Positions 25,083-37,587 of a stretch of 64,000 nt of DNA are shown in pieces; within the stretch, counting starts at the first letter, position 1, and the number at the start of each line of letters is the position of its first letter. Location: positions 22,474,515 to 22,538,514 of the forward strand of contig OU015528.1 in NCBI GenBank assembly GCA_907165065.1. The letters run 5' to 3'. The position numbers and the translations under genes were made by a program. The notes beneath the pieces are model-generated. The model was not told the origin of the DNA. It saw only the letters and a program-made list of their open reading frames with translations, and did not search any database. The DNA is from Caprimulgus europaeus (taxonomy: Eukaryota; Chordata; Aves; Caprimulgiformes; Caprimulgidae).

Positions 25083-25559
25083 TATTGCTGGAGTGGGTTC
25101 AGAGGAGGGCCACAAAAATGCTCAGAGGGTTGGAACACCTCTCTTATGAAGACAGGCTGAGAGGGTTGGGGTTGCTCAGCCTGGAGAAAAGAACGCTCTG
25201 AGGAGACCTTATTGTGGCCTTTCAGTATTTAAAGGGGGGCTACAAGAATGATGGGGGCAAACTTTTTGATAGGACCTGTAGTAATAGGACAAGGGGTAAT
25301 AGTTTTAACTTAAAAGAGGGGAGATTTAGACTATTTATAAGGAGGAAATTTTTTACAATGAGGATGGTGAAACAGTGGAACAGGTTGCCCAGAGAAGTGA
25401 TAGAAGCCTCATCCCTGGAAACATTTAAGGTCAGGCTGGTTGGGTCTCTGAGCAGCCTGATCTAGTGGAAGATGTCCCTGCTCACTGCAGGGGGTTTGGA
25501 CTAAATGATCCTTACATGTCCCTTCCAACCCAGGCCATTCTGCGATTTTATGACTCTAT
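25083..25559 (+). mobile_element. CR1 LINE, 5'-truncated copy 3 (second 3'-end type)
   Basis: A CR1 fragment with the last part of ORF2 and a complete 3' end. The 3' part reads TGATCTAGTGGAAGATGTCC, then CTGCAGGGGGTTTGGACTAAATGATCC, CCCTTCCAACCCAGGCCATTC and a tail TGCGATTTTATGACTCTATTG. This differs from copies 1 and 4, which have TTTGGCAGGGGGGTTG, so it belongs to another CR1 subfamily. The 5' end is truncated within ORF2 at about 25083, uncertain by a few bases. Confidence 0.95.
25088..25468 (+). pseudogene. CR1 ORF2 C-terminal fragment (copy 3)
   Basis: One frame carries the C-terminal tail: [27 protein letters not shown], then a TGA at 25199-25201, then VAFQYLKGGY, NRTRGNSFNLKEGRFRLF, KFFTMRMVKQWNRLPREV and SSLETFKVRL up to a TAG at 25463-25465. 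The in-frame TGA sits where copy 4 has an arginine codon (RRLRGDL), which fits CpG decay of CGA to TGA. The fragment lies after the catalytic core and has no function of its own. Confidence 0.9.
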
Positions 25560-28500
25560 TGTGCAATCCCTTTAATCACCCTTCGTAAACCAGAGGAGTA
25601 GGAGAGGGTACTAATTACTATCAGTGAATTAAATTACAGGAAGCTACTGCAGCCCCTGCTTCTTCCGGCAGCTGCCTGTGTGTCCCCACATCAAGCACAA
25701 GGACGGGTATGCCCTGTAGCCTTCCTCCCTCAGCAGACTGGGAAGCCAATTTCAGGATGGGATGGATAGCCAGGAAAATTTTAAAGTAGCTGAAGAAAGA
25801 GAGAGCAAACAGAGAGCCAGAACTGATGGGACCTTACTTCCCTTATAGCCAAAAGAAACTCATTTTGCATGTGACGACACAAATCAGGCACTTCCTTACT
25901 CACTCATCTACACCACTGCCAGAGACTGTAAATAATCTTGAAATGGAGTCAAGGCTAAATTGGAAAAGGCATTTAGGCTCCTAAAAATGGCAAAATGTGC
26001 TAGCAGGCATTCAAGAATGAATAAGAGCTCTCATCAAAGGAAGACCATGGAGCTCAGAGCAGCTTCAATTGGCCGCGTGTCCTTCAGGGAGGCATGGAAA
26101 AGAGCAGCCAGCCCAGAGGATTTCCCTGGTGAATGGCAAGCTCTCTCCACAGCTCCAGATGGGAGCAGGGAAGGCTGAGCCTACAGGGAAAGCCTGCACA
26201 TGTGAGAAAGCTGAGTGGCTACTCCTTTAAATTATAAGTGTTGCAAATTCATAATTGCTGTTCAATCCCATGATTTAATATCCATCATATCAGTTCTGTA
26301 GGCTGTGTGGGAGCTCATGATGCTCCCCCTAGTTGCTACTACTGATCAGATTGCAATCATTACCTCAAATTTTGTACAGAAAAATAGTTGTCTGTATCCA
26401 AGCTTAATTCTCAGTATTTCATGCATTGAAGTTCTACAAAAACAGATGATTCTGAGGAGACATGGCAGTAGCCTGGTACAATTTTAAGAAATTTTCAAGA
26501 TTTTTTTTTGTTTGCCTTTGTTTAGCTGATAAAGACAGATGAAAAGAATAGAATACCTCGTATGTCAGGAGACTGAAGTGAATTAATAGAGTGCTGTATC
26601 TCACAAGAAAGGAAAGAAGGAACAAATGGATGAATGAACTTTGACTTTTCTTAAGTAGATAGGGCAACTGGGCTCTGACTGATGTTTACAAAAGTAGATG
26701 CATTTGAAGCAGCACCATATGGAGAACTGGGAAGAGTTAAAGAGTTAAGCAGGAAGAGCCATAGGAACCAACAAAATGGAAAAAAAACCTCAACTCTAAA
26801 ATACATTTATTATTTTATAGGAAATAAATTCTCATAAGCTAAAAAAGGGATCCTTTCTGTGCAAGGTGCATGAGAAAATTAAGAATTAGGTCACAAGGAA
26901 TATGAACAGAAGCAGCAATTCGGAGGCACCACAATGAACAGTTTCGTTGCATCCAAACATCAATTATGACAATCTATTGGGTAATGAGAGGAACTTTTCT
27001 TGTTCTCATGCTGCTCTTGCTTATAGATCAAGGAGCAGGTTTCAGGTCACTCGACTTCCTACAGTGTCCACCCTTGGCTCTGTTTATAACTTGAAACAAT
27101 AAAACCTTTAAGCAGATGTGTGGCTTCAGAAGCCTGAGTACTGCTAACAGATGCTGAAATAGCATCTTTTATGTGTATTAATAAATCCATGAGTAACAGT
27201 ATTGTTTATAATCATTTTTTTCAATCAAAACAAATTGAACTTATAACTGACAGAAATTTGTTGAAAATAAGGACTTTTCACCTTTGCCTTTTTCTCATAT
27301 AACACACTATAAGGTGAATAATATAAAAAGACAAGACTTTTTCTTCATTCGATTCCTTTTCTTCATCTGATGCACTGTGATAGTCTTTTGCAGTTCTTTG
27401 CTGTATGCACTTTGATAAGTTAAAAATATCACAAATGTACACAAAGAGTAGCCAAAAAGGATGGGGGTTTTTTTGCAGAATAGCAGTAGTAGCGTATCCC
27501 ACTTTCAGCTAATTGTAATAATGTGCATATTTTCTGTGAGAAATAGGAAGAGATGTCACAGTCTAAATTATTCTATGTTGGCTTTAGGAGGACAAACATT
27601 TGTTGTTGACAACTATTTGATCTGTCTCATAATCCTGTCACAGCGACAAAATAAAACTATATTTTATTCTCAGTTTCTGTGATCTTTCACTTAGATAAGA
27701 ACCAACACCTGGCATCTTTTCAAATTTTCTTTTTTCTTTACATCAGTAGCAAAAGTTAAAAAGGTAACATGAAAAGAAAGATGAAAAAGGAATGCTGTTC
27801 AAATTGAAGGACTGCAGTTTCAAGTTTCAATCCTGTATCAAAACATCTCCGCCTCATCTTCTTTCTCAGTCATCACAAATGAAAAGTACAAAGAAGTACA
27901 CAAACATCAGTACAATGCTGTGTGTGTACTGCTATCCAAAAATCACAGTTACAAAATTATACCTGACATATCAAAAACTGACAGTCACATCCTCAAGATT
28001 TTCTTCTGTTCGTTCCCATGGACCTTCTTTATTAATAAATCTGACACATAAAAAGCATCTGTATGACTAAAGTGTCAGTTACTGGAAAGACCGTTTTGAT
28101 CTACTTCTTAACTTTTAGAAGAAATATTCTCTTTTTTATGAAGACAGGATCTGTTCACTGACTGCCAGCTTTCAAATGACCACCTCTTGAAGTTTAATTT
28201 TAAGTTTTAAATAAATATTGTATGCATGCAGAATAATTATGATGCTCTAGAGAGACACTGTATAATGACATTGATTCTTTTTTATCTAAAAATGCCAAAC
28301 CCTTGAGGCAGCAAAGTCTGCATTTGCCACAGATACATGGAGGTTCATTCTACATGTTAAATTATAATAGGATGTTCATGTTTCTGTTGCTAAGTAGGTA
28401 GCAAAACTTCCATTGTAAACTTAAATTTTTAGCTGTTTAAAACTTACTGATGAAAACTGGTTTTGGTCAAACTGGTTTGGTATGGAGCATTTCAACTGTG

Positions 28501-31500
28501 GAATAATTGTTCTATTAAAAATAAAATATAATTTGTAAATTCTGCTATAATGCTGTGGAACTACTGAAAAGAAGGCATATTGGATTTGGATACATGTTAA
28601 TGGTCATTAATGAAGCAAGCATTGTCTTTTACTAATAAACGTTGTGGACATGTTATTCATAAAAGTATACAGTTACTTCAATATTAAAAAGAAACTTAAA
28701 TCCCCACTTAAGTGTGAAAATTAACATTTGTGCATGCAAAGCAGCTTCTCTTTTTATTTTTATATTTAGTCTATCTAAATAAATGTCCTGATTTGATAAT
28801 TAACTCAAAACCCAAAATTACTGCAAAGCCATAGACAAAAAGTCAATAATGTGGATAAAATTATAAGCAGTCTAATTTCTTTTATCTGTTGTTTGGTTCA
28901 CTCCTTAGGTTAGTAGGCTTTTGTCAGGAAAGAATGATTTATTTTACTGTGTATATATTTTATATCATTCCTAATATATATTCCTAAAATCTTTTAAAAA
29001 AAATTACTGCAGTCTTGAACACCTGCATTTGCTTCAAAACTGCCAGCTGTGGTGTGGTTACTACATTATTATTAATTTTTGTTCTTAATAGTGAAGAATA
29101 ATAATTATATATATCACAATAATATTACCATTAATAATTAATAATTCTTAATTAGTGTAGTTCTTCATAACCCAATCCAAAATGCACCTTTTGGGAGCTA
29201 CCATGGTGCAAGTGTTGAGAATCAAGAGCAGAAAGCTCTAAACACTACAGGAAGTACCCTGTAAAAAAAATTTCCTTTGCAACCTTAGCTTTCATTAAGT
29301 TCCTTGAAAGATTCATTCCTCTCATTTAAATGCAGCTAGAAATAATTCATCTAATACTGTATTATATATTGATATGTAACTCCTACAAATTCTTTTTTTG
29401 GGTAAGAGTTGGGCACATCTGGAAAGCAAGTCATTCCACCTGCCTAAATACCCATTTTATAGTAGACAGGTATGCCTCTTGCTGTTAAGGCCCAGCAGGC
29501 TAGATGCCTGACTTTTAGATAGCTATTCTTAGATGATTCTACCTTATTGTTTTGGGGTGCGTGGTGACAGCAATCCTAACATTTCAGTAGTTATTCCTAC
29601 GGAAAAAACCCAACTGTGTCAAGATAAAATTGATATCTAAGAGAAAATGCACCAAACCAGGTGGAAATGTGTAGACTGAAGCTGCAACTATTCTTCCATT
29701 ACATTTCACGTATGGTTGGTGCAAATGGTTTGATTTTAGTAAAGCCATGAACCAAGTGCCTCCTGCCTCAGAAGACTCACAGAAATTCTCTCCTCGTATG
29801 GGTGAGAGTCTCCCTCCAATGAACAGACCCCGTTCCTCTGGTCTTCCCATTCAACCCTCAGCCAAGGTCCAAAAGGAATAATTGCTCTCCTAGAAACGCT
29901 TCAGAGATCAAGATTATCTGGATTACGCCAAAAGCATGCCATGCTTTCGTCATGCAAATTTGGTTGCCTAGAGAGTGGGATTCATCTCACTTTCTGCGAA
30001 AGTTCTCTACACAAGTTAAGCAACTCGACTCCTTGTATACTCATGGAGAGAAATGGACCTTTCTAGAGTGATTCATTTGACTTATTTTTCACACTTGTCT
30101 TGAGAGATTAGTCACACTGTACAACTGCTATTTCTTTCCACTGATTACAGAGGGAATATAAACTGTTCCTGGAGATGCAGATATCTGTACTAAGGACCTC
30201 TGAAGTTGGAGGGCTGAATCCAATTTGAAAAAAAAAAATAAATAAACAGCCCACTCATTTCCTTTGCATATTCATAAATTTAATTGTGTTTACCTTCAAT
30301 ACATTTTGTTAGGAGTACCTTTTCATTTATAGTTATATTTGCTTAATATTTCATGCAGTAGATTTTTCCATCACATACTTTAAATGTTTCTCTGCTATAG
30401 ACACAATCTTGGAGAGAACTGGTTTTGGATATGCACGTAGACAAAAAAAAAGTATCTCTTACATTCATGTAAGAGAGTTTTTAACTTCCCTGTATTAACT
30501 TTTTAACATTCTTCCCTCTAGAAATTAAAGTTTGCATTGAGTTTCCAGATCAAAATATAAATGATTGAAAGTATTGTGACCCTGCTTTTATAATAATTTT
30601 AAAACAAAATTGCCCATGGATTTTATGAATAATTGCTCCAAAATTTTTTTAATGATTTGGCCAAGTGTAGGTTAAGCTGAACATCCTTGTTTGTAGTTTT
30701 GTTTCTCAGATTCACTTCATTATTAACTCACTTAGTATTCTTTGCAATTGTACTGAGTATAATTGTTTTGCTATTCATGTGGCTGTCAGAAGGATTTTTA
30801 TAGGCCTTCCATTGTAATTAGGTATACATTAAGAGTCCTTTAAAACCTGTTACCATTTTTAATAAAACTTCAAGATGTGGTCTACTAAAAGTGAAAAAGC
30901 CCAATAGTGAAATGTGAACACTTCATTTTAAAATGCATAGTTTTTACTCTTGAAGTTTCTGTAATTGAAGGTTTTCAAATTTCTTTGCCTGAATCCAGAA
31001 CACTGACCTGGTTTCAGTTAATGACAGACTTAGTTATGTACCTCCTAAACAGAACTACAGTGTCCCCTTGCTAAATATTTGGTCATCCCGGGATCTGCCA
31101 AACAGCAATAAGTAGGTCAGATAATATCCTCATAATTCTAAAAAAACTCTACAAAACCAGTATAGACAGTATTTCAAGCCTAAGCAGGGGAACTTTCTCC
31201 CTAGAGACTTTTATGGCAGGGTTTCCAGGTAAGAGGTCATTTCCAGAAAGCACAGACATGATGATCACAAGGACAGGCTTGGTGATTATCCATTATCTCT
31301 GGAATTTTAGGTGGCTGAACAAGTTTTCAAACAAATCCTGCCAGAAATAAAGTGCATCTCTTTAATGCAGTCAGTAAGGCTATCAAGTACACTACACTTA
31401 GCTTTTTTATTGTGCTGTTTCAGTTTATAAGGAAAAAAATAAAACAGGTACATTATATTCAGCCTCTATTCCAGATGTGCACAAAGGCAGAAACAAGGGC

Positions 31501-32445
31501 ACAGAACCAGTACAAGAGCAGTCCCTCTTTCTCTAAGCACACAATTTATGCATATATATGCATGAGCTAAATATATCTCATAACTCTTCCATGTAATGTG
31601 AAATATTTTTTACAAGAAAGGCAATGAACAGCCTTTTTGAGGTTATCCTACAGGATGGTAGTTAGGATCACTGCCTGGGAGACAGGAAATGTCTTCCAGC
31701 TCAGAAATAAGGAAGGGACATATCCTGGGTCTTCCTGGACCTTCTCTGAAACTGTCCATCTGGGAGTTTGAATATGAAGGAGATAATCTTCTTTCAGTAG
31801 TTTTGTGAAGTTAGCCCCAAAACAGAACTCCCAAGAAAAATTTTTAAGCTGATATAATTTCAGATCAGCCAACCTTACATTTCTCAGGAAGAGAGTGTTT
31901 GCCAAAAAGAAATTGTACTATTCTAGGCAAGTAACCCGAAGACAAAGCAATGATGTGATGACACTTCCCTTTCTGTGCTTTTCTAATAAGGAATAGAAAC
32001 AGAAAGTCTTCTTGGCCTAAAGACACTCATATTGCTCCCCAAGTGCAGAAAAAAGTTAATGCTCCTCAAGGGTACATGACTTAAGCCAGAACTAAGACTG
32101 CACATGGATTTGAGATCTAAGTAATTTTTTCTTTCTTGGTGTTATATTACAAAATATCCATACGGAGTTGTTTAGGATTAATTTTTGTCTGTGTTTTTCT
32201 GAGAGAAAGAAAGATAGGGAATTCTGTGATCGTCTTTATCTTAAGCCCCTATCAAACAACCTGTTCTGATGTCAGATTCACTTTCTAAAAATCTTCCCAT
32301 GATTTGAAGCTGCTGTCCACTTTCATTTCTCAGGCCAATACTAGTTTTACCTACGAAGAATCTTGCAAAAAAGTGTAACACCATGTGCCAACATAACAAC
32401 AGGCTCAAACCATTCCAAAATTCTTACTGCATTTTGCTCAGTCTT
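25560..32445. other. AT-rich non-coding stretch
   Basis: No supported gene. A GC-richer patch at about 25930-26190 holds a 72-codon plus frame without recognisable content. Other frames (26434-26667 minus, 27278-27502 minus, 27792-28070 plus, 29584-29850 minus, 31648-31905 minus) show no domain and no convincing splice sites. The stretch at 29090-29160 is extremely AT-rich. No repeat family was identified. Confidence 0.55.
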
Positions 32446-32997
32446 CAGCAATGTGCCCTTGTGGCCAAGAAGGCCAACAGTATCCTGGGGTGCATTAAGA
32501 AGAGTTGGACCAGCAGGTCAAGAGAGGTTCTGTTCCCCCTCTACTCTGCCCTGGTGAGGCCACATCTGGAATAGTGTGTCCAGTTCTGGGCTCCCCAGTT
32601 CAAGAGAGACAGGGAACTTCTGGAGAGAGTCCAGCGGAGGGCCACGAAGATGATCAGGGGCCTGGAGCATCTCCTGTGTGAGGAAAGGCTGAGAGAGCTG
32701 GGACTCTTCAGCCTGGAGAAGAGAAGACTGAGAGGGGATCTTATCAATGTTTATAAATATCTAAAGGGCAGGTGTCAAGAGGATGGGGCCGGGCTCTTTT
32801 CAGTGGTGGCCAGCGATAGGACAAGGGGCAATGGGCAAAAGCTGGAACACGGGAGGTTCCACTTAAACGTAAAGAAAAACTACTTTACTATGAGGGTGAC
32901 AAAGCACTGTAACAGGCTGCCCAGAGAGGCTGTGGAGTCTCCTTCTCTGGAGACATTCAAAACCCACCTGGATGCAGTCCTGTGCAGCTTGCTCTAG
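32446..32997 (+). pseudogene. CR1 ORF2 C-terminal fragment with one stop (copy 4)
   Basis: A single frame runs from 32446 to a natural TAG at 32995-32997, broken once by TAG at 32572-32574. Copy 1 has TAT (tyrosine, in LEYCVQFW) at that place. Landmarks: [37 protein letters not shown], stop, [88 protein letters not shown] and [15 protein letters not shown]. Only the region after the catalytic core is left, so no enzyme activity is expected. Confidence 0.92.
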
Positions 32998-33081
32998 GTG
33001 AACCTGTTTTGGCAGGGGGGTTGCGCTAGATGGTCTCCAGAGGTCCCTTCTAACACCTACAATTCTGTGGTTCTGTGATTC
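32446..33081 (+). mobile_element. CR1 LINE, 5'-truncated copy 4
   Basis: A CR1 fragment starting inside ORF2 (CAGCAATGTGCCCTTGTGGC) and ending with the complete 3' tail: GTTTTGGCAGGGGGGTTGCG, TAGATGGTCTCCAGAGGTCCC, then AATTCTGTGGTTCTGTGATTC. Body and tail are close to copy 1, and the two probably belong to one subfamily. It looks the best preserved of the four copies, with one stop and no visible frameshift over about 180 codons. Confidence 0.95.
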
Positions 33082-34058
33082 ACCATGACAAAATAATTAA
33101 GAAAACATTGTGTGGATTATTTAGCAACATATGAAAATGGGAAAGATAATGATGTTTCAGTATAAATTTGTATTTTGATCCAAATTTATTTTTAGTAGCT
33201 TAGTCTAAAACAAAATAAAGATTTTAATCAGTACACATAATTTCACATGCTAGATAAAAAAGTAGATTGTTTAGGTATAGAAGAGTTTTACAGCTATTTG
33301 TTGTACCTTATGTTACATATAAATTCAAGCAAAAGAAAAAGACAACTAGGAAAATAGAAGTTAGAGTAAAGAATGAACAGTTACATGACTCTCCATCTTA
33401 AATTGTGCTTGCCGGGCAGGAATTTCAAGTGTCTCTCGATACAGTGTGAGATACCTTTAAATGGCTTTCCAAGTACAGGAGACAAAATAATCATTTCCAT
33501 ATATCCTGTGGCTGTACAACTGTGTGTTCATAGTTTCTTAAAATGTTTTAAGGAATGTATATGGGCTAACATATCTATACTACAATTAAATCATTAGGTC
33601 TTTCATGGAATGAAGAATTCAGCATCTGAACATAGTATAGTTCAGTACCTTAAACAAATTAGCCTGTAAAGACCTATGGTCCAAAGTGAAGAAAAGTTTC
33701 AATTAAATTGGTCTTGCATGCCTAATGAAACTAAGGAAATTCATAAAAAGTAGTTCATTAAACTTTAGAGTATAATAATTAAGCAACTGTCTCCCCATGT
33801 TTTGCAAATTAAAAAAAATTAAAAACAACATCACATTCCTACATATTGATTATCACCTAGAAAATTCATTACTTTCTAGCTTTGTATGCTTCAGACATGC
33901 AGTTAGTCTTTTTTTCTTTTATTATTCTTTCCCTATTTCCCCCTTCCAGTTGTTAACGAAAGAAGCAGCATTTCAAGAAGAACAATTAGGTTCACTTGTG
34001 ACACAGGACTCCTTGGGGATAATTTCAGAGCTCTACTGTAAGTAAGCCTGTAGGACAC
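33082..34058. other. AT-rich non-coding stretch
   Basis: No gene or known repeat recognised between CR1 copy 4 and the left unit of the direct-repeat pair. Confidence 0.6.
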
Positions 34059-34344
34059 AGTTTCAAACAAGCTACGCTCCTACAAATGGTTTTTCTTTTT
34101 CCTGTGCCGTGTAATGCACGTAGGGATGTACGTATTCAGGATGAGGAAAGAAAATGAATATAGGGAAGAAAAAACAATAAACAAATTCAATTGTGTTTAA
34201 TGGAACTCTTGTCTACATGGTCTCCCATCAAAAATAATTTGTAAGTGCAACTCTTTATCCTAAGGTATGTCTTAGTCTAGACTCAGGAAGGAAACTCCAG
34301 GTCAGACATAAGGTGACTGAAAAAATGCATTTGATTTATTCATA
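34059..34344 (+). repeat. Diverged direct repeat, unit A (family not recognised)
   Basis: Aligns by eye with unit B at 37588-37888 in the same orientation. Shared blocks in order: AGTTTCAAAcAAgCTACGCT (B has t and a at the lower-case positions), TTTTTCTTT, GTAATgCaCgtAGGGAtgTAC (B: GTAATACGCAGAGGGACATAC), AGGAAA-GAAA, TTTAATGGA (B: CTTAATGGA), GT-TACAT, GTCTTA, AACTC-AGGTCA, and TTTATTCA at the end. The copies are old. No reading frame or terminal signature is obvious. Confidence 0.7.
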
Positions 34345-37300
34345 TCTCTTAATGTGAAATGTGTATTTGAAGAGACTAAAAATCTCAGAAAGACTTTTTT
34401 GCAACAGCCAATTACTCTCAGCTTTTTAATTCTAGCAATGCATTTGGAACATTTCCATTGTTCTAAGGGTTAAAAACTTCACTGTGACAATGACGAGCCT
34501 TATTACTCAGTCAAAGTAAATGGATCACCATATAACCTTTCAGAAATGTTCTTCCTTAAGCTATTAAAACATTCCATGCCCTTAGATGACAACAATTTCT
34601 CTGCCTTTTGAAATTTCTTTTCTATCCTGCAGAGTTCATAGAGATATGCTTGGTTAAAATCAACTTATATAAAACTATGCACTGTAAATTCTGACACTTC
34701 TGTTTGAATCTCTTTTCAAACACTTGTCTTTGCTCACCATAATAGATGTCAGTTCTTCTGATGTAGTTCAAGCATGAGCTTCATATGAAGACTCAGCTAT
34801 GTCTATTGCATTTCTGAAGCTACTACTCACTGAAGTTTTGTGCTGTTTGACATCAAAGATAGGCAAGAATCACCTGCTGAGTTCACATGCATGGAGCAAA
34901 ACATCTTCAAATCACTTGTGCTAGACAAAAGTTTTTCATATTAAGCTTTCACTATCATGTGGACTTAAAGACAAATGTAGTCCTTGTTAAAGTTGCAGCA
35001 TTGTGTTATTAAACCATGCATCTGGGCCTCATGATTTATAGAAGTTTTAAGACAAAAGATAATAATTTGTCTGATTTATTTTTTGGCATCAACTGCAAAG
35101 AATTCCGTTGTGCAAAAAAATTGTTTTTCATTCAATATGCAGTGACTTTGCTCAAAGGTAAAAACAATTTGAAAGCGTGGCATGCTCTAGCTTAGAAAAA
35201 ACACAGTGCTCTACTTTTTCAAACTTTAACAGCTGGCTTTTATCAATTTGAAAATGAGAAAGACGCAACAGTTAAAACATATATTGCATATAGGGAACAT
35301 AAATGAAATATACTCCTATTCTGAACCTTCACAAATCTGGGGTTTTTTTGTTGGGGTTTTTTGGGGGGTTTGGGGTTTTTTTTTAGAATTGTAATCATAT
35401 AACATGCTGAAAAATAAATACAAATGTAGAAGAAAAAATATTTATGAAGGATCAAGAGCTACTGTATAATGGATGTGTGTCTAATGGTTGCCTAATCAGT
35501 ATAACTGTGCCATAGTTTTTAATCACAGTGACTCCAGTGATGACTTTGTATGTAAACGAGATTCACATGAATATGCATAGGAATTAGATTTTGGAACAGT
35601 TTTGTCTGAAGAATGTTTATAATTAGTCCATGTTTAAAGGTCACCAAGTGACTGCATTAAGTGCAAACCAAAACACAACAGGGCGTGTGATTGTTGTGAG
35701 ATAATCTAATGCCTTGGGTGTGTCAGCTCAGTCAGCAGATGCTGAGATGTAGTTGCCAATTTTAGCAGACTGAAGATTTTAGTATTATAGGGCCTCCAGT
35801 GTTTTTTATTCATTATTAAGTGGCTTGAAATGAATTTAAAAGAAAAAAAGATGTTTTTCCCCTACTATTGTTTTTCCATTTCTTTAGTATATGGATCCAA
35901 GGGAGCCAATGTGCCTAACACTTTCCAATCTCTGCAGTTGTTCCATAGCTGCAAGGTTAAAACCCTAGCAGGCCAGATCATTAACTCACTCCTGACTAAA
36001 TTTTCTGTTCCCAAATTAAATGCCTACTTTAGCACTTCCAATATTCATATGTTTCTTGTTTTAAATAAATGTTTTATTTACTGAGGTCTTATTGGAGAAT
36101 AGTTAGGTTGTACTAGGTGCTTATATGTACATATAGACAGGTTCAGAGCACTTTTTTTTGTTTCATACATAGTTAAAGGACTTCTAAATCCCTTTAAGGA
36201 CTCTAACACTTGTCCCTGTATCACAGGGCCCAGAGGTGCTCCCAGGTCTCATGCATTCATCCTAGCTCTGTCCTAAGTACATTTTGCACTGAGATGCAAA
36301 CAGGTGAACTTCCCTTCCTTTCCACCTGTCCTATCCTCAAGTCTTGTTTTCCATGTAAAATAAATTCAAGCATGTGGACTTGCAGGGAACCATGTCTGCC
36401 CCAGCCATGAATGTATAACACCTGAAATACTTCTGGCATATCCAAAATCTTGAGACGCACCAAAACCCTGACAACAAAGCTCTGGAATAGACTCTTGCTT
36501 ATGGTAGAATCAAATATCCAAACAAATTACAATCAGCCCATGAAAGCCTTCTAGACCTTACAGATCATAATATTACCTTCATATACACAAATTAGGCATC
36601 AAAGCTGGAACTATAGAATGCCTCACAAAGACCGATTGTGCTAAGTAACACAGAGGAGGAAATCTGGGAATAAGGTGGCTGAGGCAGAACATGGGTTACA
36701 GACTATGCTGGTTTACTTAAAACACAATAAACCCCTTGCCTTGTAGTTGTGACTCCTTCAGATCTGTCAACATTAATTTAATATCCTACTCTTAACATGA
36801 ATTGTATTCAATATGAGGCATTTCAGGATGTATTTAAGCCTGTGCTCAGATTTGATTAGAAACAAGAAATACAGCAGATGGAATGAAATCATTGTTGCAC
36901 AGTTGGGCCCTAATGCAAAGAAATTTCTCTAAGAGTTGACAGTTAAAAACTGCTCAATTATTAAACCACCATAAAAGAAGTGATCTACAAATAAAATCAA
37001 AAAGCAAGTTACTAGCTGCTCTATCGCATCTCTTAAGGAAACAAGGAAAAGACTAACCATGACACCAAATACCACCGTAAAATAGCTAGATTGAAGTTCT
37101 GGTATTAGAGTTTAGCATCTGTGAAGTTGCTACAGAAGTGACCTTTATATTTGGCTTTCTTGTCAGAGGAACTCAAATGAGACATTCTGTTATCAAAGAA
37201 AAAAAATTCAAAGTCTCTTCTACCATCAGTTTTGCATTGTACAACTCTGATTTCCCCATACTTTACACAATAGAGACAAGTTTCTGTACACAGAAATAGT

Positions 37301-37451
37301 GTTCTGCCCAGATAAAAATATTTTGCCTTTAATAAGCTTTATACACCCAGTCATCCTAGCATCTGAGTCCATAATACACAGAAGAAGTAAGCAACACATT
37401 AAACTCAAGTATCCACAAGAGAAAGCACAAAGCAGCCACAGCGGGCGGGTC
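34345..37451. other. AT-rich non-coding stretch
   Basis: No supported gene. It holds the G-run tract at 35339-35383 and ordinary short frames. A short match to old LINE-tail text (ATTGTGCTAAGTAACACAGA near 36633) is too brief to call. Confidence 0.55.
35339..35383 (+). other. G-run/T-run tract with quadruplex potential
   Basis: Four runs of at least four G (35339-35342, 35353-35356, 35363-35368, 35372-35375) are separated by T-rich loops of 10, 6 and 3 bases. The tract ends in a run of nine T. The plus strand could fold into a four-layer G-quadruplex. Confidence 0.75.
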
Positions 37452-37552
37452 AGCAATCTCCCATTTGTGAGGTATCAAAGGCTGTTGGTAGATCTAATAA
37501 AATTACTCTGAACATCTGACCTTTGTCCATGGCCAGAAGGAATGCAGTTATA
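37452..37552 (-). pseudogene. LINE reverse transcriptase motif-A relic (L2/CR1-type)
   Basis: On the minus strand one frame reads FLLAMDKGQMFRV, then ILLDLPTAFDT, then a stop at about 37453. This matches the reverse transcriptase motif-A block of L2/CR1-like LINEs, usually LLDLSAAFDTVDH preceded by LLxALDxG. The aspartates that flank the hydrophobic core are present. It is a fragment of about 30 residues with nothing recognisable on either side. It differs from the avian CR1 motif A (YLDFCKAFDTVPH), so it likely comes from an older LINE clade such as L2 or L3. Confidence 0.6.
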
Positions 37553-37587
37553 CAATAGGGGAAGGGAAATCACTGGTGACAAAATGT

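Noticed and set aside
36590-36660. Short match to LINE-tail text (ATTGTGCTAAGTAACACAGA)
   Set aside because: Only about 20 bases agree, with no flanking support.
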